Source: Parapedobacter sp. SGR-10 (GTDB lineage: Bacteria; Bacteroidota; Bacteroidia; Sphingobacteriales; Sphingobacteriaceae). Taken from it: DNA of 64,000 bases. Both the position numbers and the translations under genes were made by a program. The stretch covers positions 1-64,000 of the forward strand of contig NZ_JAAJTJ010000013.1 of the NCBI RefSeq assembly GCF_011030405.1. Reading direction: 5' to 3'. This document shows positions 51,430-60,811 of the stretch, one piece after another (position 1 is the stretch's first letter; the number at the start of each line of letters is the position of its first letter). Below the pieces are notes generated by a model. The model was not told where the DNA came from, did not search any database, and saw only the letters and a program-made list of their open reading frames with translations.

Positions 51430-53004
51430 TCAATATTTATCCGCTAATTCTTTAGCTACAGTCTCCAACACATCTGTCAATTCGTCCGAGAATTTACCTG
51501 CTTTCAAAGCCGACAATACTTCGGGATGACGTTGCTCCAATTGTGTCAGATATTCTTCTTCAAATTGTTTGACTTTATTGACAGGTACATTACGCAACAA
51601 TCCTTTGGTACCTGCATAGATGATAGCTACTTGCTTTTCTACAGAAACCGGAGCAAACTGACCTTGCTTCAAGATCTCTACGTTACGTACACCTTTGTCC
51701 AAGACCGCTTTGGTAGCCGCATCCAAATCCGAACCGAATTTTGCAAAAGCTTCCAACTCACGGAATTGAGCCTGATCCAGCTTCAAGGTACCGGATACTT
51801 TCTTCATGGATTTGATCTGCGCGTTACCACCCACACGGGATACCGAGATACCCACGTTGATCGCTGGACGGATACCCGCGTTGAACAGGTTGGACTCCAA
51901 GAAGATCTGACCATCCGTGATAGAGATAACGTTGGTTGGGATATACGCTGATACGTCACCCGCTTGGGTTTCGATGATCGGAAGAGCGGTCAATGAACCA
52001 CCACCTTTGACCAAATGTTTGATGGACTCAGGCAGATCGTTCATGCTGCGTGCGATTTCGTCCGAAGCATTGATTTTTGCCGCACGCTCCAACAGACGGG
52101 AGTGCAGATAGAATACGTCACCCGGATAAGCCTCACGGCCCGGAGGACGTTTCAACAACAGGGAAACCTCACGGTATGCTACCGCTTGCTTGGACAAGTC
52201 ATCGTACACGATCAAGGCCGGACGGCCTGTATCACGGAAAAACTCACCAATAGCCGCACCGGCCATAGGCGCATAGAACTGAAGCGGAGCAGGGTCTGCT
52301 GCAGAAGCCGCTACGACAACTGTGTAAGCCATGGCTCCACTCTCTTCCAATGTACGCACGATATTTGCTACGGTAGAATTTTTTTGACCTACCGCGACAT
52401 ATATACAGAATACCGGTTGACCTGCATCATAAAATTCCTTTTGGTTGATGATCGTATCGATACAAACCGCAGTCTTACCCGTCTGACGGTCGCCGATGAC
52501 CAACTCACGCTGACCACGGCCGATCGGGATCATCGCATCGATAGCCTTGATACCTGTTTGCAGAGGCTCAGTGACGGGTTGACGAAAGATTACCCCCGGA
52601 GCTTTGCGTTCGATAGGCATTTCGTAAGTTTCCCCTACGATTGGGCCTTTACCGTCGATAGGCTGTCCCAACGTATTCACGACACGGCCCAACATACCTT
52701 CACCTACCTTAAGGGAAGCAATACGGTTGGTACGTTTAATGGTATCACCTTCTTTGATTTCGTCCGAAGGTCCCAAAAGAACGACACCGACATTGTCTTC
52801 TTCCAAGTTCAATACGATACCTTGTAGTCCATTTGCAAACTCAACCAATTCTCCTGATTGAACTTTTGTTAAGCCATAAACACGAGCGATACCGTCACCT
52901 ATCTGCAATACGGTACCTACTTCCTGCAATTCGGCCTCTGACTTAAAGCCCGACAATTGCTCTCTTAGAATTGCCGAAACTTCATCTGGTCTTACCTCTA
53001 TCAT
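51430..53004 (-). CDS. atpA: ATP synthase alpha subunit
   Basis: The 524-residue protein is the regulatory alpha subunit of F1. It has Walker [11 protein letters not shown], the DELSEED-type upper domain start [13 protein letters not shown] and the signature [14 protein letters not shown]. Its length is normal. The usual downstream atpD and atpC are not in this operon. The gap to atpH holds four or five copies of AATTCGTAA (about 53062-53100). Confidence 0.98.
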   Translation of the reverse strand: MIEVRPDEVSAILREQLSGFKSEAELQEVGTVLQIGDGIARVYGLTKVQSGELVEFANGLQGIVLNLEEDNVGVVLLGPSDEIKEGDTIKRTNRIASLKVGEGMLGRVVNTLGQPIDGKGPIVGETYEMPIERKAPGVIFRQPVTEPLQTGIKAIDAMIPIGRGQRELVIGDRQTGKTAVCIDTIINQKEFYDAGQPVFCIYVAVGQKNSTVANIVRTLEESGAMAYTVVVAASAADPAPLQFYAPMAGAAIGEFFRDTGRPALIVYDDLSKQAVAYREVSLLLKRPPGREAYPGDVFYLHSRLLERAAKINASDEIARSMNDLPESIKHLVKGGGSLTALPIIETQAGDVSAYIPTNVISITDGQIFLESNLFNAGIRPAINVGISVSRVGGNAQIKSMKKVSGTLKLDQAQFRELEAFAKFGSDLDAATKAVLDKGVRNVEILKQGQFAPVSVEKQVAIIYAGTKGLLRNVPVNKVKQFEEEYLTQLEQRHPEVLSALKAGKFSDELTDVLETVAKELADKY

Positions 53005-53118
53005 TTTACTTTATATAAGGGGTTTTAGATTCTATTTTCTTTTTTACTGTGAATTTGTCTAAAATTGTTAATTCGTAATTCGTAATTCGTAATTCGTAAT
53101 TAATCAATTTATAATTAT

Positions 53119-53664
53119 TTACACGCCTTGGCTGATAAAATGTCTTTCCAATTTATTCAACTTACCGGCCAGACTCGCGTCGATCTGCCTGTCCCCAACG
53201 GTCACCACGAAACCACCGATCAACGACTCATCAACCTTATTGGCCAAGATGACATCAGCCTGTATCTGTTCTGCAATACTGGCACGAAGAGCCTCCAAAT
53301 TGGTAGCAGAGAGTGGGGCAGCCGAGGTTACCTCTGCATGGACAATGCCTTTTACTTCATTGTACTCACGGATAAACTCCAACGCAGTAGCATATACCAA
53401 TTCGCTACGGCCTTTTCGAACCATGATATTGAAGAAAGCTAAAACCTCTGGTCTAACCTTGTTTTCGAACAAAGCAGCCAATATTTTAAGCTTTTTGTCT
53501 GTCTTGACTATAGGATTATTCAGAACAGCCTGTAGCTCCGTACTGGATCTGATGATCGCCACGATCTGCTCCATCTCGCCTTTGACCTCTTCCAAATGAT
53601 CTTGCTCCTTCGCTAAGTCGATCAAAGACTTTGCATATCTGGAAGCTACCTTGAATACTGACAT
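53119..53664 (-). CDS. atpH: ATP synthase delta subunit
   Basis: The 181-residue protein links F1 to the peripheral stalk. It has the OSCP/delta pattern VASRYAKSLIDLAKEQ, FFNIMVRKGR and the C-terminal GGFVVTVGDRQIDASLAGKLNKL. It lies 89 bp after atpF, a gap filled with degenerate TCAGTnATCAGT / CACTGTCCACTGAC repeats (53690-53750). Confidence 0.96.
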   Translation of the reverse strand: MSVFKVASRYAKSLIDLAKEQDHLEEVKGEMEQIVAIIRSSTELQAVLNNPIVKTDKKLKILAALFENKVRPEVLAFFNIMVRKGRSELVYATALEFIREYNEVKGIVHAEVTSAAPLSATNLEALRASIAEQIQADVILANKVDESLIGGFVVTVGDRQIDASLAGKLNKLERHFISQGV

Positions 53665-53753
53665 ATTAATCTTAAAATTGAGTCATCAGTAATCAGTTGT
53701 CAGTCATCAGTATATATACTGTCCACTGACCACTGTCCACTGACCACTGGTTA

Positions 53754-54248
53754 CTAATTCAATTTGACATCTTTCAACAAGTCGGACACCAACGCCTCTT
53801 GCTTGCCTTGATCTTCAAACTCTTTGGCCAATACCTTACGTGCGATATCCAAAGACAACGAAGAAACCTGGTTCTTCACCTCAGCCAAAGCCTTTGTCTT
53901 TTGATCTTCGATTTCGCGTCTAGCTTGGTCGATCAATTTAGCGCCTTCTACCTGCGCGTGTTCTTTTGCCTCAGCAACAATCTTGTCTTTCAAAACCTTG
54001 GCTTCTTTCAAGATGTTGTCACGCTCTTCACGTGCTTGTTTAAGCAACTGCTCGTTCTCATTTGTCAAGCGTGCCATTTCCAACTTTGCCTTTTCGGCAG
54101 AATCCAAGGCATTCTGAATGTTGTTTTCCCTTTCTTTGATGGCTTTCAGTACAGGTTTCCATGCAAATTTTGTCAAGAGGAACAAAAGGATCAAAAAGCT
54201 GACCGTGTGCCAAAAAATCAAACCAATTTCAGGAATCAATAAATCCAT
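53754..54248 (-). CDS. atpF: ATP synthase b subunit
   Basis: The 164-residue protein has one N-terminal membrane helix (IGLIFWHTVSFLILLFLLTKFAW) and a long charged coiled coil (ALDSAEKAKLEMARLTNENEQLLKQAREERDNILKEAK, in parts). It forms the peripheral stalk. Its length and position after atpE are standard. Confidence 0.97.
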   Translation of the reverse strand: MDLLIPEIGLIFWHTVSFLILLFLLTKFAWKPVLKAIKERENNIQNALDSAEKAKLEMARLTNENEQLLKQAREERDNILKEAKVLKDKIVAEAKEHAQVEGAKLIDQARREIEDQKTKALAEVKNQVSSLSLDIARKVLAKEFEDQGKQEALVSDLLKDVKLN

Positions 54249-54364
54249 ATAATGTATCTTAAGATATTGTGTACAAAAATACTTTTTCTTTTTTAACTTC
54301 TACTGTTGCAAAAAGGAGTCTGGATGGCAACCCCATCCAGTTCCTTTTAAAGCTTTGTCGTCAA

Positions 54365-54592
<228 letters not shown>

Positions 54593-54621
54593 TTAAAAAA
54601 TATTTTTCTCTCCAAAAACAA

Positions 54622-55788
54622 TTAGTGATCGTGGTGCTCCTCTATCGCCATACCGATAAACAAGGCAGAAAGAATGGTAAAGATAAACGCTTGGATAAAC
54701 GCAACCAACAACTCGATCAAACTAATAAATATCGTGAATATTACCGATCCACCGGCTACGGCATGTGCATTGAACACAAATGGTAGACACAGCAAGGACA
54801 ACACCAGAATGTGACCGGCTGTAATATTTGCAAACAAACGGATCATCAAAGCAAATGGCTTTGTGAAGATACCGATGATTTCTACAGGAATCATCAAAGG
54901 TTTCAACCACCAAGGCACCGGAGGATTCAAGATATGTCCCCAGTAATTTTTGTTACCGTTTGCCAAAATGATAACCAAGGTAAAGATTGCCAATACCATC
55001 GTAATCGCAATATTACCTGTTACGTTGGCCGATCCCGGAAAAAACGGTACCAAGCCCAACATATTCATAAACCAAATAAAGAAGAATACGGTCAATAGAT
55101 ACGGCATAAAACGCTCATACTTGTGTCCCAGGTTAGGGATAGCGATCTCATCACGTACAAAAAGGATGATAGGCTCCAGGAAAGACTGTATGCCTTTGGG
55201 TGCTTTGCCCGCATTTTTCCTGTAGCCTCTGGCCACAGCAGTAAAGATCAATAGTAGTACAATAAAACCGATAAAAATACTCAACACATTCTTCGTGATC
55301 GAAAAATCCAAAGGTCGTTTGTTGGTGGCATGGTGCTCGTCGTCATAAACAATGTATGCACCGTGGTCATTCACCTGGTCAGCGGCATAATAAATCTTAC
55401 CGTGGTATTTCACCAATTTTTGGCCTTTCTTCTCGACGATCTTCGTACCGTCATCATTTCGCGCAAACTCACTCGAACAGAAAGTCACCAAACCATTGTC
55501 CGTATAAAGAATAACGGGAAGATAGATACCTACCCAATTGGTCTTACCTTCTTTGTCACCGCCCCAGATCGTAAATTCATGTCCATCGCCGATATGGTGG
55601 AAAATAAAGCCCGTGATATCAAAACCTTTTTTCTCTTGCTCGTGTCCATGATCGGCCTCGGCATGGTCATGGTTTGTATTTTCGGCATAGGATTTAGGAG
55701 CAAGAAAGGAGAATGAAGCAAAAAAAACGCACAAAATCGTCAATGTCTTGATTCTTGCTGAAGTTAAAAAGTGGCTAATTTCCATCAA
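54622..55788 (-). CDS. atpB: ATP synthase a subunit, with His-rich N-terminal extension
   Basis: The 388-residue protein is much longer than the 271-residue E. coli subunit. A signal-peptide-like segment (to about residue 35, ending PKSYAENTN) is followed by a His/Asp-rich stretch HDHAEADHGHEQEKKG and a roughly 110-residue extra domain. The a-subunit core follows, with the essential Arg in KPFALMIRLFANITAGH. Such extensions are usual in Bacteroidota. The C-terminus again is His-rich (EEHHDH). Confidence 0.96.
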   Translation of the reverse strand: MMEISHFLTSARIKTLTILCVFFASFSFLAPKSYAENTNHDHAEADHGHEQEKKGFDITGFIFHHIGDGHEFTIWGGDKEGKTNWVGIYLPVILYTDNGLVTFCSSEFARNDDGTKIVEKKGQKLVKYHGKIYYAADQVNDHGAYIVYDDEHHATNKRPLDFSITKNVLSIFIGFIVLLLIFTAVARGYRKNAGKAPKGIQSFLEPIILFVRDEIAIPNLGHKYERFMPYLLTVFFFIWFMNMLGLVPFFPGSANVTGNIAITMVLAIFTLVIILANGNKNYWGHILNPPVPWWLKPLMIPVEIIGIFTKPFALMIRLFANITAGHILVLSLLCLPFVFNAHAVAGGSVIFTIFISLIELLVAFIQAFIFTILSALFIGMAIEEHHDH

Positions 55789-55802
55789 TACAATATTTTT
55801 AC

Positions 55803-56201
55803 CTATTTTATTTTGCGCCGCAAGTTACGTAACAAAATCATAACTTCAAAGAACGACATTAAGAAATATATACAAAAAAAATTCAGCCCTAAAAGCATGC
55901 GATTTTCGCCCGGAAAACGATACATTAAGAAGATAAAAAAGCTAAGCGAAATCAGCATTTTCAGTGTGATTCCACCCAAGATACCGTATACCCCAAATTC
56001 CGGATTCTGCACCATACCCAGATACGAAATCGTATAGGCAAAAACGGTCACTCCATACAAAAAAATACAGAGGACAATGTATTGACCGCTCAAAAAAACA
56101 GCATCTACCTGTTGCTGCAATCCATAGGCACCTCCGAACAGCAATACCGCTCCTAAAAACAGGACTGTAGCGAACGAGATGATATGTTTAATTCTTTCCA
56201 A
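55803..56201 (-). CDS. AtpI-like membrane protein
   Basis: The 132-residue protein has four hydrophobic helices and a basic C-terminus (RNLRRKIK). By position between atpZ and atpB it is the AtpI-like assembly or ion-channel factor of the operon, though sequence identity to classical AtpI is not obvious. It overlaps nothing and is spaced 14 bp from atpB. Confidence 0.65.
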   Translation of the reverse strand: MERIKHIISFATVLFLGAVLLFGGAYGLQQQVDAVFLSGQYIVLCIFLYGVTVFAYTISYLGMVQNPEFGVYGILGGITLKMLISLSFFIFLMYRFPGENRMLLGLNFFCIYFLMSFFEVMILLRNLRRKIK

Positions 56202-56213
56202 TGTTTTATCGTT

Positions 56214-56453
56214 TTACTTCCCTTTCTTATCCATACCCTGCACCTGCCGGATCAATTGATACAACGACACCAATACAGCCAACAGGGTCAGGCCTATTGT
56301 CCACCATGGCTTTTCAAGATCATACTTCCCATCAAGCCATGAGCCTAGCCAATATCCCCCGAATATCGTCGCCACCATCTGGAACGGCACACCTATCCAT
56401 CTTGCCCAATTTCGACGGGTATCGTTCGTTTTATGGTTATTTTCTGTATTCAT
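56214..56453 (-). CDS. atpZ: AtpZ-like subunit
   Basis: The 79-residue protein has two membrane helices in the pattern WIGVPFQMVATIFGGYWLGSWLD and PWWTIGLTLLAVLVSLYQLIRQV, matching the AtpZ/AtpI small subunit family thought to import Ca or Mg for the synthase. It is the first gene of the operon in this window. Its C-terminus ends QGMDKKGK, 12 bp before the AtpI-like gene. Confidence 0.85.
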   Translation of the reverse strand: MNTENNHKTNDTRRNWARWIGVPFQMVATIFGGYWLGSWLDGKYDLEKPWWTIGLTLLAVLVSLYQLIRQVQGMDKKGK

Positions 56454-56832
56454 CTATTTTTCACTTCGCTAGCGCACGAATCCTTTCGTGTGCTCGTTTT
56501 ATAGGCACACGAAAGGATTCGTGCGCCAACAAATGGCTTTTTCTCTATTTGGTTGTTCTTCATCGGCTTTCCTAAGTAGGGCACACGCAGCACGTGTGCG
56601 CCAGATTTGTGTCCTATACTTACGTAGGCTGTCTCAAAAGGCCTGGTATTACCCTTTTTTGTCATTCCGACAGCTTGTCCCGAAAGCATTCGGGAATAGG
56701 AGGAATCTAAAAATATGCTATTAATCAAGTATTTAGATTCTTCGGCAAGCCTCAGAATGACAAATTGTACGGGTTCTGCTTTACTTTTGAGACACCCTCT
56801 ACTGAAAGGATTCGTGCGCCAACAGATAGCCC
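56454..56832. repeat. Intergenic region filled with inverted repeats
   Basis: No gene is visible. AGCGCACGAATCCTTTCGTGTG and its inverse (about 56468-56530) form a long stem, with a third partial copy near 56803 (AAAGGATTCGTGCGCCAACA). A second family follows at about 56661-56762: TTGTCATTCCGACAGC, a CCCGAAAGCATTCGGG hairpin, and paired AGGAATCTAAA / TTTAGATTCTT and CAGAATGACAAA arms. These are dispersed repeats common in this group. They hide the atp promoter. Confidence 0.7.
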
Positions 56833-59052
56833 TTATTTCTGTTTCTCCAACTCCAGCACTTTCTGCCCTATCTTGATCTCCGGATACGAATAGGCCTCTC
56901 CAAGTATTATCTTTATTTCCGAAGAAGATTTTCCCTTATGCTGTTTCAACACATCCAGCATATAGGCCAATTTGTCCGGAGAGATCAACTCCTCCGCATC
57001 GATCCCATCCCCCACAAAATGGATAAGGTGTCCATAAATCGTTCCCTCTACCAGCCCCCTCTTTGCCGCTATCTGCGCAATATCCAATCCATCCTGATAC
57101 ATTTCAAACGAAATTTGTTTCGTATCCTCCTTATCCCCTCCTTTGATGGAAGTAGCCTTTTCCTCCTCATCTTTCACCTTTTCCATCCGTAAGACCACAT
57201 CTTCCAAGCCTTCTTCCTGCGTGAGCACCTGTGCAATGGTCAGACAATGCTTCAACACCTCGTATTTGCGCTTAAAATCCAACAACAGGGATTTCATCTC
57301 CTGTATATACTTCTTCGTACGCTTGCGGATTTTCCATTCCTCAATATGTACCTCAGTAGCCTTGACCAACTCGCTCTCCATCTTAGGCAAAAACCACTGC
57401 ACGGCGGATTGCGTACGTTCGCAGATCTTATCGTAGTCAATAGACTGTGAGTCTGCCAACATCTGGTACAATTGACTGATAAATTTGTGTGCGACTGCCT
57501 CCTGCTGTTTGATCCGGGTAGACAACTGTGCAAAGAATTGTTCAGCCCCCGGCTTATTGTCTATATTACGTTCGGCTAGGCTGACATGCAATTCTTCCAC
57601 TCCTGTACTCAATTCCGTCCAACGGAAACTCTGCAACAAGATCTGCCCCAGATAAGCGCGTTGGCATTGTTTCAGCACCTCGCCCACTTGATCATCCTGC
57701 ATCAACCCCTGCATGAAAGACACTACCTGTGCATCCGTGCGAATGGCATGCGTCGGAATCCTGGAGCGGAGTACAAGCCCTTGCAATCCCGTCAGCCTAC
57801 TCAATGCCACATACACCTGTCCCGCCGCAAAAGAAGTACCCGCATCGATAATGGCTTTGTCAAATGTAAGCCCCTGGCTCTTGTGTATGGTAATGGCCCA
57901 GGCCAACCGCAAGGGATACTGCGAAAATGTACCCAATACCTCTTCTTGTATGCTATCGTCTCCCTTATTATAATTGTATTTGATATTCTCCCAGGTCTCT
58001 CGACGCACCACTACATCTTCGGAGCCATCTTTGAAACCCACCAAGATCTGCCCTCGATCCGTGTCTATACTTTTGACAACTCCGATCTTGCCATTGAAAT
58101 ATTTCCTTTCATCCCCACCATCATTCTTGATAAACATGACCTGAGCCCCCTCCTTGATCGCCAGGGTTTCTTCAGTAGGAAAGGAACTTGTCTGAAAATC
58201 ATCCTTTACCACCGCCTTGAGGTTGTGCAATCTTCCACCAAGGCGTTGCAGCTCCTGTTGATTGATCTGATCCGCCAAACGATTATGAGAAGTCAGAACA
58301 ATGTACTGATCCCGTTCTGTGGGAACAAAGTCCGGTTTATAATAGGTATTCAGTATTTCCAGATCTTCCGTAGTACATTGGTTGTTTCGGATATTGTTCA
58401 GTATGGAAATAAATTTCTCATCCTGTTGTCGATATATCTGCTGCAATTCCAGCTTGACCAAAGCATGCTCACGCAGAACCTTGGCATCGAAAAAGAACGG
58501 ACTGGAATAATGTGCACGGAGCACCTGCCACTCGTGTTCACGCACGACAGGGGGCAATTGGTACAGGTCACCGATAAACAAGACCTGCAATCCGCCAAAC
58601 GGCCGCATATCCCGACGGACAGACTTCAATATCACGTCGATCATATCCAATGTATCTGCCCGTACCATGGAGACCTCGTCTATCACGAGCAATTCCAGCT
58701 CCTGCAAGAGAGCCCGTCGCTGCTTGGTCAGCTTGATCGTACTGAAAAGCCGGCTCTTATTGTAGATATTGGTATCCGTCTCATCCCAGCGCAAGGGATA
58801 ATCCTCGATAAAAGTTCCAAATGGAAGCCAAAACAGGGCGTGCAACGTCGTTCCTCCGGCATTCATCGCCGCCACGCCCGTCGGTGCGGTTACGGCCATC
58901 TTCTTATAGCAATTGTCCCGGATATACCGCAGAAAGGTGGTCTTACCCGTACCTGCCTTACCTGTCAAAAACAGGTTTTGATTGGTCTGGTTGACAAAAG
59001 CGGCAGCTTGTCTAAATACCGCATTGCTATGATCGATTTTGAGAGGCTCCAT
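56833..59052 (-). CDS. PIF1/RecD-like ATP-dependent DNA helicase
   Basis: The 739-residue SF1 helicase has Walker A LTGKAGTGKTTFL, Walker B LLVIDEVSMVRADTLD and the C-terminal UvrD-like motif AWAITIHKSQGLTFDKAIIDAG (in parts). The last 120 residues contain a helix-turn-helix of the RecQ/RNaseD-associated type (LDIAQIAAKRGLVEGTIYGHL). Such proteins unwind DNA and G-quadruplexes or act in repair. It is a single gene with a TATTTTTG promoter at 59060. Confidence 0.92.
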   Translation of the reverse strand: MEPLKIDHSNAVFRQAAAFVNQTNQNLFLTGKAGTGKTTFLRYIRDNCYKKMAVTAPTGVAAMNAGGTTLHALFWLPFGTFIEDYPLRWDETDTNIYNKSRLFSTIKLTKQRRALLQELELLVIDEVSMVRADTLDMIDVILKSVRRDMRPFGGLQVLFIGDLYQLPPVVREHEWQVLRAHYSSPFFFDAKVLREHALVKLELQQIYRQQDEKFISILNNIRNNQCTTEDLEILNTYYKPDFVPTERDQYIVLTSHNRLADQINQQELQRLGGRLHNLKAVVKDDFQTSSFPTEETLAIKEGAQVMFIKNDGGDERKYFNGKIGVVKSIDTDRGQILVGFKDGSEDVVVRRETWENIKYNYNKGDDSIQEEVLGTFSQYPLRLAWAITIHKSQGLTFDKAIIDAGTSFAAGQVYVALSRLTGLQGLVLRSRIPTHAIRTDAQVVSFMQGLMQDDQVGEVLKQCQRAYLGQILLQSFRWTELSTGVEELHVSLAERNIDNKPGAEQFFAQLSTRIKQQEAVAHKFISQLYQMLADSQSIDYDKICERTQSAVQWFLPKMESELVKATEVHIEEWKIRKRTKKYIQEMKSLLLDFKRKYEVLKHCLTIAQVLTQEEGLEDVVLRMEKVKDEEEKATSIKGGDKEDTKQISFEMYQDGLDIAQIAAKRGLVEGTIYGHLIHFVGDGIDAEELISPDKLAYMLDVLKQHKGKSSSEIKIILGEAYSYPEIKIGQKVLELEKQK

Positions 59053-59059
59053 TATTGGA

Positions 59060-59067
59060 CAAAAATA
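59060..59067 (-). promoter_or_regulatory. TAnnTTTG promoter element of the helicase gene
   Basis: The minus strand reads TATTTTTG seven bases upstream of the ATG at 59052, giving an almost leaderless transcript. A short inverted repeat of AAGACTTCCGAAGTTTT / CTTCGGAAGTCTTT lies just upstream (59076-59113). Confidence 0.55.
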
Positions 59068-59205
59068 GGGAATTTTAAAGACTTCCGAAGTTTTAAAAAC
59101 TTCGGAAGTCTTTAGTCTCCGTTATCTCAAAAAAATGTGACCAATTGTTTTGCTAAAATTCACAAGATATAGTATCTTACAACAGAAATTTAAACGCAAT
59201 TAGCC

Positions 59206-59712
59206 ATGACTTATATAGACAAAAGTGAATTATTCAAACAGGTTGAAACAAAGTTAGCCGACTTAGGTCTTACCATTGAGGATGTCGATCAAGCGAGACC
59301 CTGGGGAGGCTTCTTTGTCATCAGCGAAGAACAGGCGCAGGAGTTTGCCAATCATTTTTTTGAAGGCTTGGACATTCAGGGACTCAAGATATCCGGAAAA
59401 TTAAGCCCTAAGATCCTCATCGTGGCTCCCAGCAAACGTCTATCATGGCAATACCACCATCGCCGTGCTGAAATATGGCGTGTCATCCGCGGCGAAGTGG
59501 GTGTGGTGACCAGCCCCAACGATGATGAGCACGAGCTCAAGATACTCAAAGAAGGAGACAGTATCCGTCTGGCTCAAGGCGAACGCCATCGTTTGGTCGG
59601 ATTGGGCGAGTATGGTGTAGTCGCCGAAATATGGCAACACACCGACGTTTCTAACCCTTCTGACGAAGACGACATCGTAAGGGTTCAGGATGATTTCGGA
59701 AGAAGTATTTAA
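59206..59712 (+). CDS. Cupin-domain phosphomannose isomerase-like protein
   Basis: The 168-residue protein is a single cupin similar to the C-terminal isomerase domain of type II phosphomannose isomerases: ARPWGGFFVI, ISPKIL-type SGKLSPKILIVAP, LSWQYHHRRAEIWRVIRGEVGV and EGDSIRLAQGERHRLVGLGEYGVVAEIW. The HH and E metal ligands are present. It may isomerise mannose-6-phosphate or act as a standalone sugar-nucleotide cupin. It is a single gene. Confidence 0.8.
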   Translation: MTYIDKSELFKQVETKLADLGLTIEDVDQARPWGGFFVISEEQAQEFANHFFEGLDIQGLKISGKLSPKILIVAPSKRLSWQYHHRRAEIWRVIRGEVGVVTSPNDDEHELKILKEGDSIRLAQGERHRLVGLGEYGVVAEIWQHTDVSNPSDEDDIVRVQDDFGRSI

Positions 59713-59732
59713 GAAGCTAAATATTTAATTTT

Positions 59733-59886
59733 GAGATTATATATTTCATTAACCAAACTTTATCGTCATTTCGATGAGGAGGTATGACGAGGAGAAATCT
59801 ATGCCTAGATAGGAAAATTAATCCAATTCATCCATAGATTTCTCCTCATTCTTCGTCGAAATGACGGGTAGGTTGCTAAAATATTA
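59733..59886. repeat. MITE-like element, relative of 50212-50400
   Basis: The element shares TTATATATTTC.TTAACCAAACTTT.TCGTCATTTCGATGAGGAGGTA and the closing CTCCTCATTCTTCGTCGAAATGACGGG.GGTTGCTAAA (in parts) with the copy at 50212. Its right end reaches the stop codon of purU at 59884-59886. It is shorter in the middle than the first copy. Confidence 0.7.
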
Positions 59887-60729
59887 CGATTTATACACGA
59901 TCGTCTTATTGCCATTGAGCATGACCCGATCTTCGACAAGCAGCTGTATAGCCCGGCTCAAGACCGATTTTTCGATTTCTTTTCCTGCCGTCTTCATGCG
60001 GTGCAGATCATAGCTATGATCTATTTTTTTGATATCCTGCGTAATGATAGGCCCTTCGTCCAGATCATTGGTCACGAAATGAGCTGTCGCACCGATAATC
60101 TTCACCCCTCTTTCCTGTGCCTGCTTATACGGATTGGCTCCAATGAAGGCCGGTAAAAAGGAATGATGAATGTTGATCAGTTTATTTTCAAACTGTTGAA
60201 CGAAATCGGGAGAGAGTATACGCATAAATTTGGCCAAAACGATATAATCTACCTCATATTGATTGAGGACTGTTGCCAATTCCTTTTCAAACTCCCCTTT
60301 GCTTTTGTTTTCATGTGAAACCAGATGAAAAGGAATATCAAATTTATCAACAAACTCAGCTAGATTATCGTAATTACCGATCACGGAAACCACATCTGCC
60401 TGTAAGGTATCAAAATAATGCCGCACCAAGATATCGGCCAAACAGTGATGCTCCTTTGTCACAAGAATCGCTATCTTTTTCTTACGCGAGGGATTGATGA
60501 CGATATCTGCATTCGAAGGGAGCCTATGATTAAGATCATGCGCAAATTTCTCTGCATTGTGCGGTTCACCCGAACATACCACTCGAACGAAAAAACGTCC
60601 CTGCTCCTGATCGACATACTCACGCATGGTGATGATGTTCAATTGATGTTCTGCCACAGTATTGGATATGGTAGAGACCAATCCAACCGCATCCTTACAT
60701 TTTATAAGAATTAAGGTTTGTTTTTGCAT
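59884..60729 (-). CDS. purU: Formyltetrahydrofolate deformylase
   Basis: The 281-residue enzyme hydrolyses 10-formyl-THF to formate and THF. An N-terminal ACT domain (about 1-80) precedes the formyl-transferase-like core with the catalytic region NIHHSFLPAFIGANPYKQA, then GATAHFVTNDLDEGPII. The catalytic Asn, His and Asp are all in place. A dispersed repeat abuts its 3' end. Confidence 0.95.
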   Translation of the reverse strand: MQKQTLILIKCKDAVGLVSTISNTVAEHQLNIITMREYVDQEQGRFFVRVVCSGEPHNAEKFAHDLNHRLPSNADIVINPSRKKKIAILVTKEHHCLADILVRHYFDTLQADVVSVIGNYDNLAEFVDKFDIPFHLVSHENKSKGEFEKELATVLNQYEVDYIVLAKFMRILSPDFVQQFENKLINIHHSFLPAFIGANPYKQAQERGVKIIGATAHFVTNDLDEGPIITQDIKKIDHSYDLHRMKTAGKEIEKSVLSRAIQLLVEDRVMLNGNKTIVYKS

Positions 60730-60811
60730 GATTTAGTATTGCGTATAGCGATATGCGTATTGAGATTCTGTCTTATACCGATCTATCTTTGTTCTTTGCT
60801 CCTTAATCACA

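Noticed and set aside
57586..59115. 509-codon plus-strand frame opposite the helicase gene
   Set aside because: It is antisense to a clear SF1 helicase, with no family similarity and high Cys/His/Gln content typical of shadow frames.
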